Part shown: positions 8,140 through 17,428 of the stretch, one piece after another
How the letters are laid out: each line of letters begins with the position of its first letter
Numbering within the stretch: the stretch's first letter is position 1
DNA from: Mycobacterium kansasii ATCC 12478
GTDB lineage: Bacteria; Actinomycetota; Actinomycetes; Mycobacteriales; Mycobacteriaceae
Assembly (NCBI RefSeq): GCF_000157895.3
Contig: NC_022663.1
Location: 3,782,001 to 3,846,000, forward strand
Reading direction: 5' to 3'
Length of the DNA: 64,000 nucleotides
Notes under the pieces: generated by a model
What the model saw: the letters and a program-made list of their open reading frames with translations, nothing else
The model's database searches: none
Told to the model about the DNA's origin: nothing
Made by a program: the position numbers and the translations under genes

Positions 8140-8500
8140 CGCTGTCCTCCTACCCGGTTACGCCAGCACATGGCGGAAGACAACAGCGTCGCGCGCAGTC
8201 GGCCGTGCCTGTTAGGGCATTTCGACCTCTGTTGTCCGGCAGTAGGCCCGGCTTTCGCCACCGTTTCGCAGCCCCGCCCGGCCGCGCACAACATCACCAC
8301 CACTACGCGAGGCGGTTACTGCCGGTAAATTGCCGAGCGGTTCCCTGGTGGCCGTGAGATGGCAGGACCATGCCCAAATCAATTGCTTGCCAACATGATT
8401 CAGTGCGTCGGGTGGTCCAGAAATCTGGCTGCGCCCATAGCGGGCCGCGGTGAAATATCCCAAGCGGCGGCTACCGCCCGCAACCGGCCGGACTATCGGG
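8140..8500. other. Intergenic region between the two PE_PGRS genes
   Basis: About 360 bases separate the start of the first PE_PGRS gene from the stop of the second. It contains the element TAGGCCCGGCTTTCGC (8243-8258), shared with the region upstream of the second PE_PGRS gene. No RNA gene, obvious terminator or protein frame stands out in the rest. Confidence 0.4.
8243..8258. promoter_or_regulatory. 16-base element shared by both PE_PGRS upstream regions (copy 1)
   Basis: TAGGCCCGGCTTTCGC starts 104 bases ahead of the first PE_PGRS gene. The upstream region of the second has the same 16 bases with one change at 10268-10283, 100 bases ahead of its ATG. Conserved spacing suggests promoter DNA retained after duplication, possibly an operator. 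No known factor is assigned. Confidence 0.4.
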
Positions 8501-10168
8501 CTAGAGCCCGGGTTGCCCGGGCTGGCCGAATAGCAGCCCGCCCGAGCCGGGGTTGCCTGGGGTGCCGGTGAGGAGTGTCGCGGCGTTGCCGCCGTTGCCG
8601 CCGTTGCCGATCAGCTGGGCGTTGCCGCCGTTGCCGCCGGTGCCGATGCCGACGCCGTTCGGTCCGGGGACCCCGACGTTGCCGCCGCTGCCGCCGTTGC
8701 CGATCAGCGCGGCTTGACCGCCGTTGCCGCCGTTACCGCCCTCGCCGCCACCGCCGAAGCTTTCGAAGCCAGCCCCGCCGGTGCCGCCGGCCCCGCCGTT
8801 ACCGAATAGCCTCCCGCCGGTCCCGCCGGCGCCGCCGTTGCCGCCCGTCGCGGTGCCACCGGCGACGGTGTCGGCGAAGGCGGCACCACCGATGCCACCG
8901 ACTCCGCCGATGCCGAATAGCGTGCCGCCGGTTCCGCCGGCGCCGCCGTTGCCGCCCGTGGCGGTGGCACCTGTTGTATTGACATAGCCAAGGCCGCCGG
9001 CGCCGCCGGCTCCGCCGATGCCGAATAGGCCGGCGTCGCCCCCGTTGCCGCCCTGACCTCCGCTGATGAACAACGGCGAGTTGTTAAGGCTGCCTTCCCC
9101 GCCGGCTCCGCCGTCACCGCCGGCGCCAAAGATCAGGCCGCCGCGACCGCCGTCGCCGCCGGACCCGCCGAATCCGCCGCCGGCAGATCCCACCCCGCCG
9201 ACGCCACCGCTACCGCCCGAGCCGAACAACCCGGCGTGGCCACCCGTACCGCCGGACCCGCCGATGCTCTCCACGGAGCTTCCGCCGGCCCCGCCGGTGC
9301 CACCGGTGCCGCCGAACAACCCGGCGTTACCGCCGTTGCCCCCGGACCCACCGGCTGCGGCGCCGCCCAGCCCGCCGGCGCCGCCACCGCCGCCGTTGCC
9401 GAGGAGCCAGCCACCGGCCCCGCCCTGGCCGCCGTTCCCGCCGCCGAACTGCAGCCCTGCGCTGCCCACACCGCCGACGCCGCCGACGCCGCCGTTGCCG
9501 ATCAGTCCAGCGCTGCCGCCGTTGCCGCCGATTCCCCCGTTGGCGGTGCCGAATCCGCCCGCGCCCCCGGCGCCGCCGGTGCCGTACAGCAGCCCGCCGG
9601 TTCCGCCGCTTCCGCCGTTCCCGCCGTTGTTAATCGAGCCGCTGCCACCGCCGCCGCCCAGGCCGCCATTGCCGAACAGTCCGGCGGCCCCGCCGTTGCC
9701 GCCCTGTCCGCCGGACACTCCGGATTGGCCCGATCCGCCGTTACCCCCGTCGCCGATCAACCAGCCGCCGGCCCCACCGCTTTGCCCGGTGCCCGGCGCC
9801 CCGTTGACGCCGTTACCGATCAGCGGGCGCCCGGTCAGCACCTGGCTGATTCCGTTCAGTGGGTCCAGAAGAATACTTTGGGCCGCGTTGGTTGCTTCCG
9901 CGGCCGCGTACGAGCCCGCGTTGACGTTCAGTGCCTGCACGAACTGGTTATGAAACGCCGCCGCTTGTGCGCTCAGTGCCTGGTAGGCCTGGCCGTGCGC
10001 GCTAAACAACGTCGCAATGGCCGCCGACACCTCGTCAGCACCGGCAGCAAGCACCGCTGTGGTCGGGGCCGCCGCGGCCGCGCCGGCCTCACTGAGCACC
10101 GACCCGATCCCGGCAACATCCGAGGCCGCCGCCTCCAACGCCTCCGTCGCCACGATGAGAAACGACAT
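8501..10168 (-). CDS. PE_PGRS family protein
   Basis: The start is ATG 10168, where the canonical PE beginning Met-Ser-Phe-Leu-Ile-Val-Ala-Thr-Glu appears; an in-frame extension to 10306 has no PE character. The product is 555 residues. The PE domain (1-95) has Ala-Gly-Ile-Gly-Ser-Val-Leu-Ser-Glu-Ala and Tyr-Gln-Ala-Leu-Ser-Ala-Gln-Ala-Ala. A linker reads Gly-Arg-Pro-Leu-Ile-Gly-Asn-Gly-Val-Asn-Gly-Ala-Pro-Gly-Thr-Gly. A long PGRS region of Gly-Gly-Asn/Gly-Gly-Ala triplets follows, ending Gly-Gln-Pro-Gly-Gln-Pro-Gly-Leu. Probably a surface or secreted ESX-5-type substrate (family knowledge). It sits where M. tuberculosis has PE6, next to aspC. Confidence 0.93.
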   Translation of the reverse strand: MSFLIVATEALEAAASDVAGIGSVLSEAGAAAAAPTTAVLAAGADEVSAAIATLFSAHGQAYQALSAQAAAFHNQFVQALNVNAGSYAAAEATNAAQSILLDPLNGISQVLTGRPLIGNGVNGAPGTGQSGGAGGWLIGDGGNGGSGQSGVSGGQGGNGGAAGLFGNGGLGGGGGSGSINNGGNGGSGGTGGLLYGTGGAGGAGGFGTANGGIGGNGGSAGLIGNGGVGGVGGVGSAGLQFGGGNGGQGGAGGWLLGNGGGGGAGGLGGAAAGGSGGNGGNAGLFGGTGGTGGAGGSSVESIGGSGGTGGHAGLFGSGGSGGVGGVGSAGGGFGGSGGDGGRGGLIFGAGGDGGAGGEGSLNNSPLFISGGQGGNGGDAGLFGIGGAGGAGGLGYVNTTGATATGGNGGAGGTGGTLFGIGGVGGIGGAAFADTVAGGTATGGNGGAGGTGGRLFGNGGAGGTGGAGFESFGGGGEGGNGGNGGQAALIGNGGSGGNVGVPGPNGVGIGTGGNGGNAQLIGNGGNGGNAATLLTGTPGNPGSGGLLFGQPGQPGL

Positions 10169-10267
10169 GTAAGCCTCCCGCTGGCCGTGGCCGATAGCGG
10201 CCCCACGGCGGGATCGCGCAGCCACGATAGACTGACTAACCCCGCAGCGTATGCCAGCCGGACACGT

Positions 10268-10283
10268 TAGGGCCGGCTTTCGC
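10268..10283. promoter_or_regulatory. 16-base element shared by both PE_PGRS upstream regions (copy 2)
   Basis: TAGGGCCGGCTTTCGC begins 100 bases ahead of ATG 10168. It differs by one base from the element at 8243-8258. The rest of the 204-base interval to the aspC stop shows no gene. Confidence 0.4.
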
Positions 10284-10372
10284 AAATATCGACCACGTTT
10301 GGCCATTCCGCGAGGCGAGCAGGTGCACCGGCTCCAAGTCGATTGCTCTGCCCGGCAAAGAGTTTCGCGTCG

Positions 10373-11644
10373 CTACTGGCGGTAGCTGACCAGGAAGTTA
10401 CCCAGCCGCTCGATCGCGGCGGCAAGATCACGAGACCACGGCAATGTCACCAGGCGCAGGTGATCGGGTGCCGGCCAATTGAATCCGGTGCCCTGGGTGA
10501 CCAGAATTTTCTCGGACAGCAAGAGGTCCAGGACGAGTTCCTCGTCGTCGGCGATGTCGTAGACCTCAGGGTCCAATCGGGGAAACGCGTACAGCGCGCC
10601 GGCCGGCTTGACACACGAGACCCCGGGAATCTCATTGAGCTTGGTCCAGGCAACGTCGCGCTGCTCGAGCAGCCGGCCGCCGGGAAGCACTAGATCCTCG
10701 ATGCTCTGGTGTCCGCCGAGGGCGACCTGAATTCCGTGCTGCGCCGGGACATTTGGGCACAGCCGCATGTTGGCCAGCAGACTGATGCCCTCGATGAAGC
10801 TGCTGGCGTGGTCTTTGGGCCCGGTGATCGCCAGCCAGCCGGCCCGGTATCCGGCGACCCGGTATGCCTTGGACAGACCGTTGAAGGTCAGGCACAACAT
10901 GTCGTGGGCGAGCGAGGCCACGCTGATGTGTTTGGCGTCGTCGTAGAGGATCTTGTCGTAGATCTCGTCGGCGAGCAGCAGCAGTTGATGCTTGCGCGCC
11001 AAATCGACCATCTGGGTGAGGATTTCGCGGCTGTAGACCGCACCGGTGGGGTTGTTCGGGTTGATCACGACCAGGGCCTTGGTGCGGTCGGTGATCTTGG
11101 ATTCCAGGTCGGCGATGTCGGGCTGCCAGCTCTGGGTCTCGTCGCAGAGGTAGTGCACGGGCGTGCCGCCGGCCAGCGAGGTCGACGCCGTCCACAGTGG
11201 GTAGTCCGGTGACGGGATCAACACCTGATCGCCGTTGTCCAGCAGGGCCTGCAACGTCATGGTGATCAGCTCGGACACCCCGTTGCCCAAATAGACGTCG
11301 TCGACGTCGAATCGCGGGAAGCCCTCGACCAGCTCGTAGCGGGTGACCACCGCACGGCGGGCCGACAAAATGCCCTGAGAGTCGGAGTATCCCTGGGCGT
11401 AGGGCAGCGCTTGGATCATGTCACGCATGATCACGTCGGGCGCCTCGAAACCGAACGGCGCCGGGTTGCCGATGTTGAGCTTGAGGATGCGGTGACCTTC
11501 GGCTTCCAGCCGCGCGGCGTGTTGGTGTACCGGGCCGCGGATTTCGTACAGGACGTCCTGCAGCTTGGACGACTGCGCGAAGGTGCGCTGCCGATGATGT
11601 GCGGAGGCGTGCCAGGGCAGCTGGTGAGTAGTCACGTCAACCAT
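10373..11644 (-). CDS. aspC: Aspartate/alanine aminotransferase AspC (Rv0337c-like)
   Basis: This is a PLP-dependent class I aminotransferase of 423 residues, almost identical in pattern to M. tuberculosis AspC. The PLP lysine is in Phe-Asn-Gly-Leu-Ser-Lys-Ala-Tyr-Arg-Val-Ala-Gly-Tyr-Arg-Ala-Gly-Trp (around 250). Other marks are Tyr-Ala-Gln-Gly-Tyr-Ser-Asp (about 82), Asn-Pro-Asn-Asn-Pro-Thr-Gly-Ala (about 190) and Ala-Asp-Glu-Ile-Tyr-Asp-Lys (about 222). It interconverts amino and keto acids; the family member is usually called aspartate aminotransferase though alanine activity is also likely. My recollection is that the M. tuberculosis protein starts a few codons earlier. The corresponding codon here is CTG, so ATG 11644 is the start. 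It lies 48 bases downstream of the Fe-S reductase, in the same direction. Confidence 0.95.
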   Translation of the reverse strand: MVDVTTHQLPWHASAHHRQRTFAQSSKLQDVLYEIRGPVHQHAARLEAEGHRILKLNIGNPAPFGFEAPDVIMRDMIQALPYAQGYSDSQGILSARRAVVTRYELVEGFPRFDVDDVYLGNGVSELITMTLQALLDNGDQVLIPSPDYPLWTASTSLAGGTPVHYLCDETQSWQPDIADLESKITDRTKALVVINPNNPTGAVYSREILTQMVDLARKHQLLLLADEIYDKILYDDAKHISVASLAHDMLCLTFNGLSKAYRVAGYRAGWLAITGPKDHASSFIEGISLLANMRLCPNVPAQHGIQVALGGHQSIEDLVLPGGRLLEQRDVAWTKLNEIPGVSCVKPAGALYAFPRLDPEVYDIADDEELVLDLLLSEKILVTQGTGFNWPAPDHLRLVTLPWSRDLAAAIERLGNFLVSYRQ

Positions 11645-11692
11645 GGTCTCATCGCTGTCCAGCGAAATTTGCTGACAGGTGTCAAATCGTGG

Positions 11693-14617
11693 TCAGCGCT
11701 TCCCCGGTGGACGGGCGCCGGGTGCGATGCCCAGCCCCTTGACGGGGGTCGCCGGGGGAGCCGCGTCAGCATCGGCCGGTGCGGTCGGCTCGGCTTCCGG
11801 TTCTGCCTCGGGTTGCTGCTCGGCGGGGGCCGCCGGTGCCGGAGCCGCCGCCGTGGTGGACTTCTTCGCTCCCGGCCGCTTGGCGCCGGCGGCGATGCCC
11901 AGACCTTTCACGGGCGCCGCGGGCGGTGTTTCGGCTGCCGGTGTCGTGCTGGGCTCCTCGGCCGGGGCGGTCGCTTCGGCGCCAGGGGCGGGGGCTGCCT
12001 TCTTAGCGCCGGGCCGCTTGGCACCGGCGGCGATGCCGAGCCCCTTGGCCGGGGCGGCCGGTGCCGCTTCCGGCTCCGTGGCGGTTTCCTTTTCGACGCC
12101 AGGGGCAGGGGCTGCCTTCTTGGCGCCGGGTCGTTTGGCGCCGGCGGCCAGGCCGAGCCCCTTTGCGGGTGCTTTGGCCGCTTCCTCAGCAGGTGCTTTA
12201 GCCGCTCCTTCAGCGGGCGCTGCTTTCTTGGCGCCTGGTCGCTTGGCTCCGCCTGCTATGCCCAATCCCTTGACCGGCGCGGCGGGCCCCGCCTCTGCCG
12301 GTGCCGCGGTGGAAGCCTCAGCTGGAGCGCTCGGTGCAGCAGCTTTCGGCGCTGCGTTCGCTACCTTTTTCGTCTTGGCGGCCCGCTTCTCGGCCTCTTT
12401 GGCGGCCGTGCCCTTCTCCGGCAGCTTCACCGCGTCGCGGTCGAGCGACCCCAGCAACACCTGGGCCACGTCGAGCACCTCGACGCCGCTGCGACCAGCT
12501 TCTTCCTGCCGGTCGTTGACGCCGTCGGTCACCATCACCCGGCAGAACGGGCAGCCGGTGGCGATGGTGGCGGCGTTGGTGGCCAGCGCCTCGTCGACGC
12601 GTTCGTGGTTGATCCGCTTGCCGATGTGCTCTTCCATCCACATCCGCGCGCCGCCCGCCCCGCAGCAGAAGCTGCGCTCGGCATGGCGCGGCATCTCGGT
12701 GAGGTTGGCGCCCGCGAAGCCGATCAACTCACGCGGTGCCTCGTACACCTTGTTGTGCCGGCCCAAATAGCACGGGTCGTGGTACGTGATGTCTTGAGAA
12801 ACGGGAGTCACGGGCACCAATCGGTTGTCCCGTACCAGCCGGTTGAGCAGCTGAGTGTGGTGCAACACGGTGTAGTTGCTGCCCAACTGCCGGTATTCCT
12901 TGCCGATGGTGTTGAAGCAGTGCGGGCAGGTGACCACGATCTTGCGGTCGACCGTCTCCACGCCCTCGAACAGTCCGTCCAGCGTCTCGACGGCTTGGGC
13001 GGCCAATTGCTGGAACAAGAATTCGTTGCCCGAGCGGCGCGCGGAGTCGCCGTTACAGGTCTCCCCGGCACCCAATACCAGGAACTTCACCCCGGCGGTC
13101 GCCAGCAGTTCGGCGACGGCTTTGGTGGTCTTCTTGGCTTTGTCGTCGTAGGCGCCCGCGCAGCCCACCCAGAACAGGTATTCGAAGCCGTCGAAGCTGT
13201 CGACATCCTCGCCGTATACCGGCACGTCGAAGTCGACCTCGTCGATCCAGTTGGTGCGGTCCGAGGCATTCTGCCCCCACGGATTCCCTTTGTTCTCAAG
13301 GTTTTTGAACAGGACCGACAGTTCAGATGGGAACTCTGACTCCATCATCACCTGGTAGCGGCGCATATCAACGATGTGGTCAACGTGCTCGATGTCCACC
13401 GGGCACTGCTCGACGCATGCGCCGCAGGTCACGCACGACCACAACACGTCGGGATCGATGACGCCGCCCTGTTCCGCGGTACCGACCAGGGGTCGATTCG
13501 CCTGCTCGGGCCCGGAGCCGGGCACCCGGCCGAATCCGGATTCGGGAACGTGATGGTGTTCGCCGCGACCGGATTCGACGTAGCCGCCCTCCGTTGCGGC
13601 GTCCTTCTCGCCCAGCAGGTATGGCGCTTTGGCCATCCAGTGATCCCGCAGGTCCATGATGACGAGTTTCGGGGACAGCGGCTTGCCGGTGTTCCACGCC
13701 GGGCACTGCGACTGGCAGCGCCCACATTCGGTGCAGGTGGCGAAATCGAGCATGCCCTTCCACGTGAAGTCTTCGATCTTGCCGCGGCCGAATTCCGCGT
13801 CGTCAGGCGGGTTTTCGAAATCGATCGGCTTGCCGTCGGCCTCGATCGGCAGCAGCGGGCCCAGCCCGTCGGGCAGGCGCTTGAACACGACGTTGATCGG
13901 GGCCAGGAAGATGTGCAGGTGCTTGGAGTGCAGCACGATGATCAGGAAGGCCAGCATGACGCCGATGTGCAGCAGCAGGGCCACCGTCTCCAGGATTTCG
14001 TTACCGGTGTGGCCCAGTGGACGCAGGATCGCGCCGAACAACTGAGATAAGAACGCCCCCTTGCCGTAGGGCAGTGTGCCGTTGTTCACCGCCGACCCGC
14101 GCACCAGCACATAGGTCCAGATGACGTTGAAGATCATGAACAGGATCAGCCACGCGCCGCCGGTGTGTGAGCCGTAGAACCGTGAGCCGCGGCCGTACTC
14201 CTTGGGCTCCGTCCGCAACCGGATGATCGCGAAGGTGACGATCCCGAGGAAGACCGCGGTCGCGAAGAAGTCCTGCAGAAAGCCCAGCGCGTCCCACCGG
14301 CCGATGATCGGGATGTGGAAGTTGGGCTGGAATAGCAACCCGTAGGCCTCGATATAGACCGTCAGCAGGATGAAGAATCCCCACATGGTGAAGAAGTGCG
14401 CCAGGCCTGGGATCGACCACTTCAGCAGCCGGCGCTGGCCGAACACCTCGGCGATCTCGGTCCAGATCCGGGTCCCGATGTTGTCCGTCCGGTCGCTGGC
14501 GGGTTGACCGGACATGATCAGCTTGTACAGCCACCAGACCCGCCGCAGCGCGAATGCGCCCACTATTGCGGTCATGCCCAGGCCGACTACCAGTCTGATG
14601 AGCGTCTGCGTGGTCAC
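11693..14617 (-). CDS. Membrane-bound iron-sulfur reductase (Rv0338c-like)
   Basis: The start is probably GTG 14617 (GGAGAG 7 bases ahead) rather than ATG 14632, giving 974 residues. The first 240 residues form a nitrate-reductase-gamma-like haem b membrane domain with about five spans. Two [4Fe-4S] ferredoxin motifs follow: Cys-Thr-Glu-Cys-Gly-Arg-Cys-Gln-Ser-Gln-Cys-Pro (about 300) and Cys-Val-Thr-Cys-Gly-Ala-Cys-Val-Glu-Gln-Cys-Pro (about 390). Then come two HdrD/GlpC-like cysteine-rich CCG domains, with Cys-Pro-His-Cys, Ser-Phe-Cys-Cys-Gly-Ala-Gly-Gly and Thr-Gly-Cys-Pro-Phe-Cys. The design fits transfer of electrons from an unknown donor into the menaquinone pool. The last 250 residues are Ala/Pro/Lys-rich and carry five near-copies of Lys-Gly-Leu-Gly-Ile-Ala-x-Gly-Ala-Lys-Arg-Pro-Gly. 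The core is essential in M. tuberculosis as I recall. Confidence 0.92.
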   Translation of the reverse strand: MTTQTLIRLVVGLGMTAIVGAFALRRVWWLYKLIMSGQPASDRTDNIGTRIWTEIAEVFGQRRLLKWSIPGLAHFFTMWGFFILLTVYIEAYGLLFQPNFHIPIIGRWDALGFLQDFFATAVFLGIVTFAIIRLRTEPKEYGRGSRFYGSHTGGAWLILFMIFNVIWTYVLVRGSAVNNGTLPYGKGAFLSQLFGAILRPLGHTGNEILETVALLLHIGVMLAFLIIVLHSKHLHIFLAPINVVFKRLPDGLGPLLPIEADGKPIDFENPPDDAEFGRGKIEDFTWKGMLDFATCTECGRCQSQCPAWNTGKPLSPKLVIMDLRDHWMAKAPYLLGEKDAATEGGYVESGRGEHHHVPESGFGRVPGSGPEQANRPLVGTAEQGGVIDPDVLWSCVTCGACVEQCPVDIEHVDHIVDMRRYQVMMESEFPSELSVLFKNLENKGNPWGQNASDRTNWIDEVDFDVPVYGEDVDSFDGFEYLFWVGCAGAYDDKAKKTTKAVAELLATAGVKFLVLGAGETCNGDSARRSGNEFLFQQLAAQAVETLDGLFEGVETVDRKIVVTCPHCFNTIGKEYRQLGSNYTVLHHTQLLNRLVRDNRLVPVTPVSQDITYHDPCYLGRHNKVYEAPRELIGFAGANLTEMPRHAERSFCCGAGGARMWMEEHIGKRINHERVDEALATNAATIATGCPFCRVMVTDGVNDRQEEAGRSGVEVLDVAQVLLGSLDRDAVKLPEKGTAAKEAEKRAAKTKKVANAAPKAAAPSAPAEASTAAPAEAGPAAPVKGLGIAGGAKRPGAKKAAPAEGAAKAPAEEAAKAPAKGLGLAAGAKRPGAKKAAPAPGVEKETATEPEAAPAAPAKGLGIAAGAKRPGAKKAAPAPGAEATAPAEEPSTTPAAETPPAAPVKGLGIAAGAKRPGAKKSTTAAAPAPAAPAEQQPEAEPEAEPTAPADADAAPPATPVKGLGIAPGARPPGKR

Positions 14618-14763
14618 CGAAAGTCTCTCCAATGTCTAGTCATTTTGGGTCGCTCTGGCGTGCTCTATTGCCTGCTCAACCTGCCCATACTGTCATCTTT
14701 GCCGTATTCGATGCGAGAAAGGCTGTCCTAACTTCGCCGTCGGCGCCGCGTCTCATCTGCGGC

Positions 14764-17235
14764 TCAGTCCGGTGGGGTCAACATTGCGCGCAGCATCGAC
14801 AACATTTCCGAGCGGGACTCGGCGCCGAGCCGTCGGCGGATCCGTGCGACGTGATGTTCGACAGTCTTGGCCGAAATGAACAACCGGCTGCCGATGTCGC
14901 GGTACGGCATCCCCAGCAGAAGCAACTCGGCGACTTCGCGTTCCCGATCGGACAGCGGAGTGCCCGCCGGTGGCTGGCGTGGTGCGGCCGACGGGCCCGC
15001 GGCCGGTTCCAGGCCGATGACCTCCTCACAACCCGTGCCCAGCTTCAGGTCTCGGGCCAGTTGCAGCATCGCACCGGAAACCCTGGCATCCGAGGCTTGC
15101 AGGGCGGCCTGCCCGGCCAGCCTGGTCGCGTCCGAGGTCAGACCAACGCGGGACAGTGACCGTGCCGCCACGGTGACCTCGTCGGCGTCGACCTGATCGG
15201 CCAGCACTCGTAGCCAGGTCCGCCCGGCACCGGACAGGATCTGCGCGAGGCCGCTGTGGGCCGCCGCCGCAGCCAGGGCCTGCCCGTGCGGCGCGACCGA
15301 ATCTGGTGAGCTGGCAAGTATCCCGGCGTGCACGCCGGCCCAATGCAGTGAATTGGACCACACCGGCGGGCTGCCCAGCGAATCCAGAAGCGCGAACGCC
15401 TCATTCACGGGGTATTCCAGTTGGTCCACCTGGCGTATTCGGGTGGCGGCCACCCACAATTCGGCAAGCGGCAACAGCGCAAACAAATCGATCGAATATT
15501 CGGCGAGCACTTCCATGGCGGTGGACCACTGCTTGTGCAGCACACCGGTGTCGCCAGTGCGGCGCGCGATCGCAATGTGTAATGCCGCGGCCCACAACGC
15601 GTCACGCCGGTGAAGCTCGGTGCCGGCTGCGGCGACATCCGCGGCGGCCGACGGCAGCTGGCCATCTTGCATCTTGATCCACGCGGACAGCAGTAGGTGC
15701 CGGCTCCGGAACACGGCGTCGCCACCCGCGCGCACAGCCCGCCCGATCACACTGCGAGCGCGTACCGGGTCGCCGCCGTGTATTGCGGCCAGGGCAACCA
15801 GCGCGGCCGGGCTGTCCGGCATGGCTTCGGTCACCGACTGTTGGGCCGCAAGGGCCTGGCCCAGTTTCGCCATCGCGATCGGATAGGGCTGGTCCATGGT
15901 CAGCAGTAGCCCCTCGGCGAGGCCGCGCGAAGCTCGCGCAGCCATCGTCGGCGGGCTAGAGTCCTTGATACGCAACGCATCTCGTGCAGCCGCCAGATCA
16001 CCCGTGGCCGCAAGAACGATCGCCGCGGCAGAACCGGCCACGGCGTCAGGGTGTGGGCCCAGCCAGCCGAACAATTCGGCGGCCTGAGCTGTATTGCCGT
16101 CATGGCTGGCGATGCTGGCCGCAATCCGCACCGCCGCGGCGCGTTCGGCGGAGTCGGGTGAGCTGAGCAGTTTGTCGGCCAGTGCTGCCGCTGTTGTGCA
16201 ATCGGCGGTGCGGGCAAGCGCATCGGCCAGCCGGGAGGTCAGGCCGGCGGCACCCGCATTGACCGCCGCCCGGTACAGCCGTGCGCTGCGGGCCGAGTCG
16301 CCCTCGACCACGGCATATCGGCTGAGGATGGCTGCTAGCCGGTCGTCATGCAACCCATGTTCGGCTAGTTGCAACGCGAGATCCTGCGATATCGGCGAAA
16401 TGTCGAATTGCGTACGCAGCAGCGATGTTTCGATCTGATGGTGGTGCGCGTTGCCGATGATCAGGGCGATGGCGTCATGCACTGCCTGCAAGAAGGCCGG
16501 GGGATGGGAGGGTATGACGAGTCCGCTGGCGTACGCACGATCGACTAGCCGACGGGCGTCTGCCGTCGAAACCCCAAGCGCCGCAGCGACATCGGTGACA
16601 CCTAACCCCAGACTCAGCGACATGAGCAGCAGCGCGTCCAGTGTGGGTTCGTCGAGTCGGCGCAACCGCTCGACGAGCGCGAACTTGGCGGCCTGTGCCG
16701 GCGGATGTGCCCCGTCGGACACCGCATGGATCAGGAACGGCAACCCGGCCGTGTAATCACGTAGGTGCTCGGCGACCGTCAGCGGACCCAGCGATATTCG
16801 AGGCCGCTCCCGTTCGATGGCCGTCGTCAAGGCGCGCAGCGCCGGGTCCTGCTGGTGGTCTTCGGTGGCTACCACGACCGTGGCATGAGGCTCGGAGGCC
16901 CGCTCGGTCAGCCGAACGAGTTCGGAATCGGTCAGTAGGTGGGTGTCGTCGACGACGAACACCGCGTCGGATGGATCATCGTCCCGTGGAGGGCGGGTCA
17001 GGACCGTCAACCCGGCGCGGCGCAGCGCCTCGCGGGCCGCGATCAGCAGGGATGTCTTGCCAGTTCCGATGCCACCACAGACCAGGGCTTTGACGGGGGT
17101 CTTGGCGGCGTTGGCCAAGTCATCGACGACACCGCGTGCGGCGGGCGGGACATCGGCGGGGGAGGGGCTCACGGATGCATCGCCGTATTGCGCGAGTCCG
17201 GCCGGTGGCTCATTGCGCATCCTCGGCTTCTTCAC
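14764..17235 (-). CDS. iniR: MalT-like LuxR-family regulator IniR
   Basis: The 823-residue protein is a STAND/MalT-type regulator. Walker A Gly-Gly-Ile-Gly-Thr-Gly-Lys-Thr-Ser is at about 54-62, and Walker B Val-Phe-Val-Val-Asp-Asp-Thr-His at about 92. A long helical repeat region (about 300-720) follows. A C-terminal LuxR HTH contains Leu-Ser-Asp-Arg-Glu-Arg-Glu-Val-Ala-Glu-Leu, with recognition helix Ser-Ala-Lys-Thr-Val-Glu-His-His-Val. Its M. tuberculosis counterpart Rv0339c has been described as IniR, an activator of iniBAC. Here it is divergent from the Rv0340-like gene. CCCCTAAT repeats in that intergenic region and ahead of iniB are good operator candidates. Its start could be the internal ATG five codons later. 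Confidence 0.9.
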   Translation of the reverse strand: MKKPRMRNEPPAGLAQYGDASVSPSPADVPPAARGVVDDLANAAKTPVKALVCGGIGTGKTSLLIAAREALRRAGLTVLTRPPRDDDPSDAVFVVDDTHLLTDSELVRLTERASEPHATVVVATEDHQQDPALRALTTAIERERPRISLGPLTVAEHLRDYTAGLPFLIHAVSDGAHPPAQAAKFALVERLRRLDEPTLDALLLMSLSLGLGVTDVAAALGVSTADARRLVDRAYASGLVIPSHPPAFLQAVHDAIALIIGNAHHHQIETSLLRTQFDISPISQDLALQLAEHGLHDDRLAAILSRYAVVEGDSARSARLYRAAVNAGAAGLTSRLADALARTADCTTAAALADKLLSSPDSAERAAAVRIAASIASHDGNTAQAAELFGWLGPHPDAVAGSAAAIVLAATGDLAAARDALRIKDSSPPTMAARASRGLAEGLLLTMDQPYPIAMAKLGQALAAQQSVTEAMPDSPAALVALAAIHGGDPVRARSVIGRAVRAGGDAVFRSRHLLLSAWIKMQDGQLPSAAADVAAAGTELHRRDALWAAALHIAIARRTGDTGVLHKQWSTAMEVLAEYSIDLFALLPLAELWVAATRIRQVDQLEYPVNEAFALLDSLGSPPVWSNSLHWAGVHAGILASSPDSVAPHGQALAAAAAHSGLAQILSGAGRTWLRVLADQVDADEVTVAARSLSRVGLTSDATRLAGQAALQASDARVSGAMLQLARDLKLGTGCEEVIGLEPAAGPSAAPRQPPAGTPLSDREREVAELLLLGMPYRDIGSRLFISAKTVEHHVARIRRRLGAESRSEMLSMLRAMLTPPD

Positions 17236-17299
17236 TTGTTCACTGGTTTGTTCGGCAGCGGTTTCACCATAGCCCGTCCTTCCCCATCACCCCGATATT

Positions 17300-17325
17300 C
17301 CCCTAATGTGACACCCCCTAATGGG
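17300..17325. promoter_or_regulatory. CCCCTAAT direct repeat upstream of the Rv0340-like gene
   Basis: CCCCTAAT (17300-17307) and CCCCCTAATGGG (17314-17325) lie in the divergent gap between iniR and the Rv0340-like gene, about 105 bases before the latter's ATG. The same pair, more tightly spaced, is ahead of iniB at 18089-18108. MalT-type activators bind short asymmetric direct repeats, so an IniR site is the simplest inference. Not tested. Confidence 0.55.
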
Positions 17326-17428
17326 ATCGCGGGGTCCGCGGGTTTCACACCGAACACAGCGGCGCAGTCAACCGATAGCATCGTGCTTACGCGGGACCAG
17401 CACGAGAGATGTGCGATGTGGAGGCGAG

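Noticed and set aside
11411..13339. 642-codon plus-strand frame opposite the Fe-S reductase
   Set aside because: Antisense to a gene with complete cluster motifs; composition is typical of shadow frames in GC-rich DNA.
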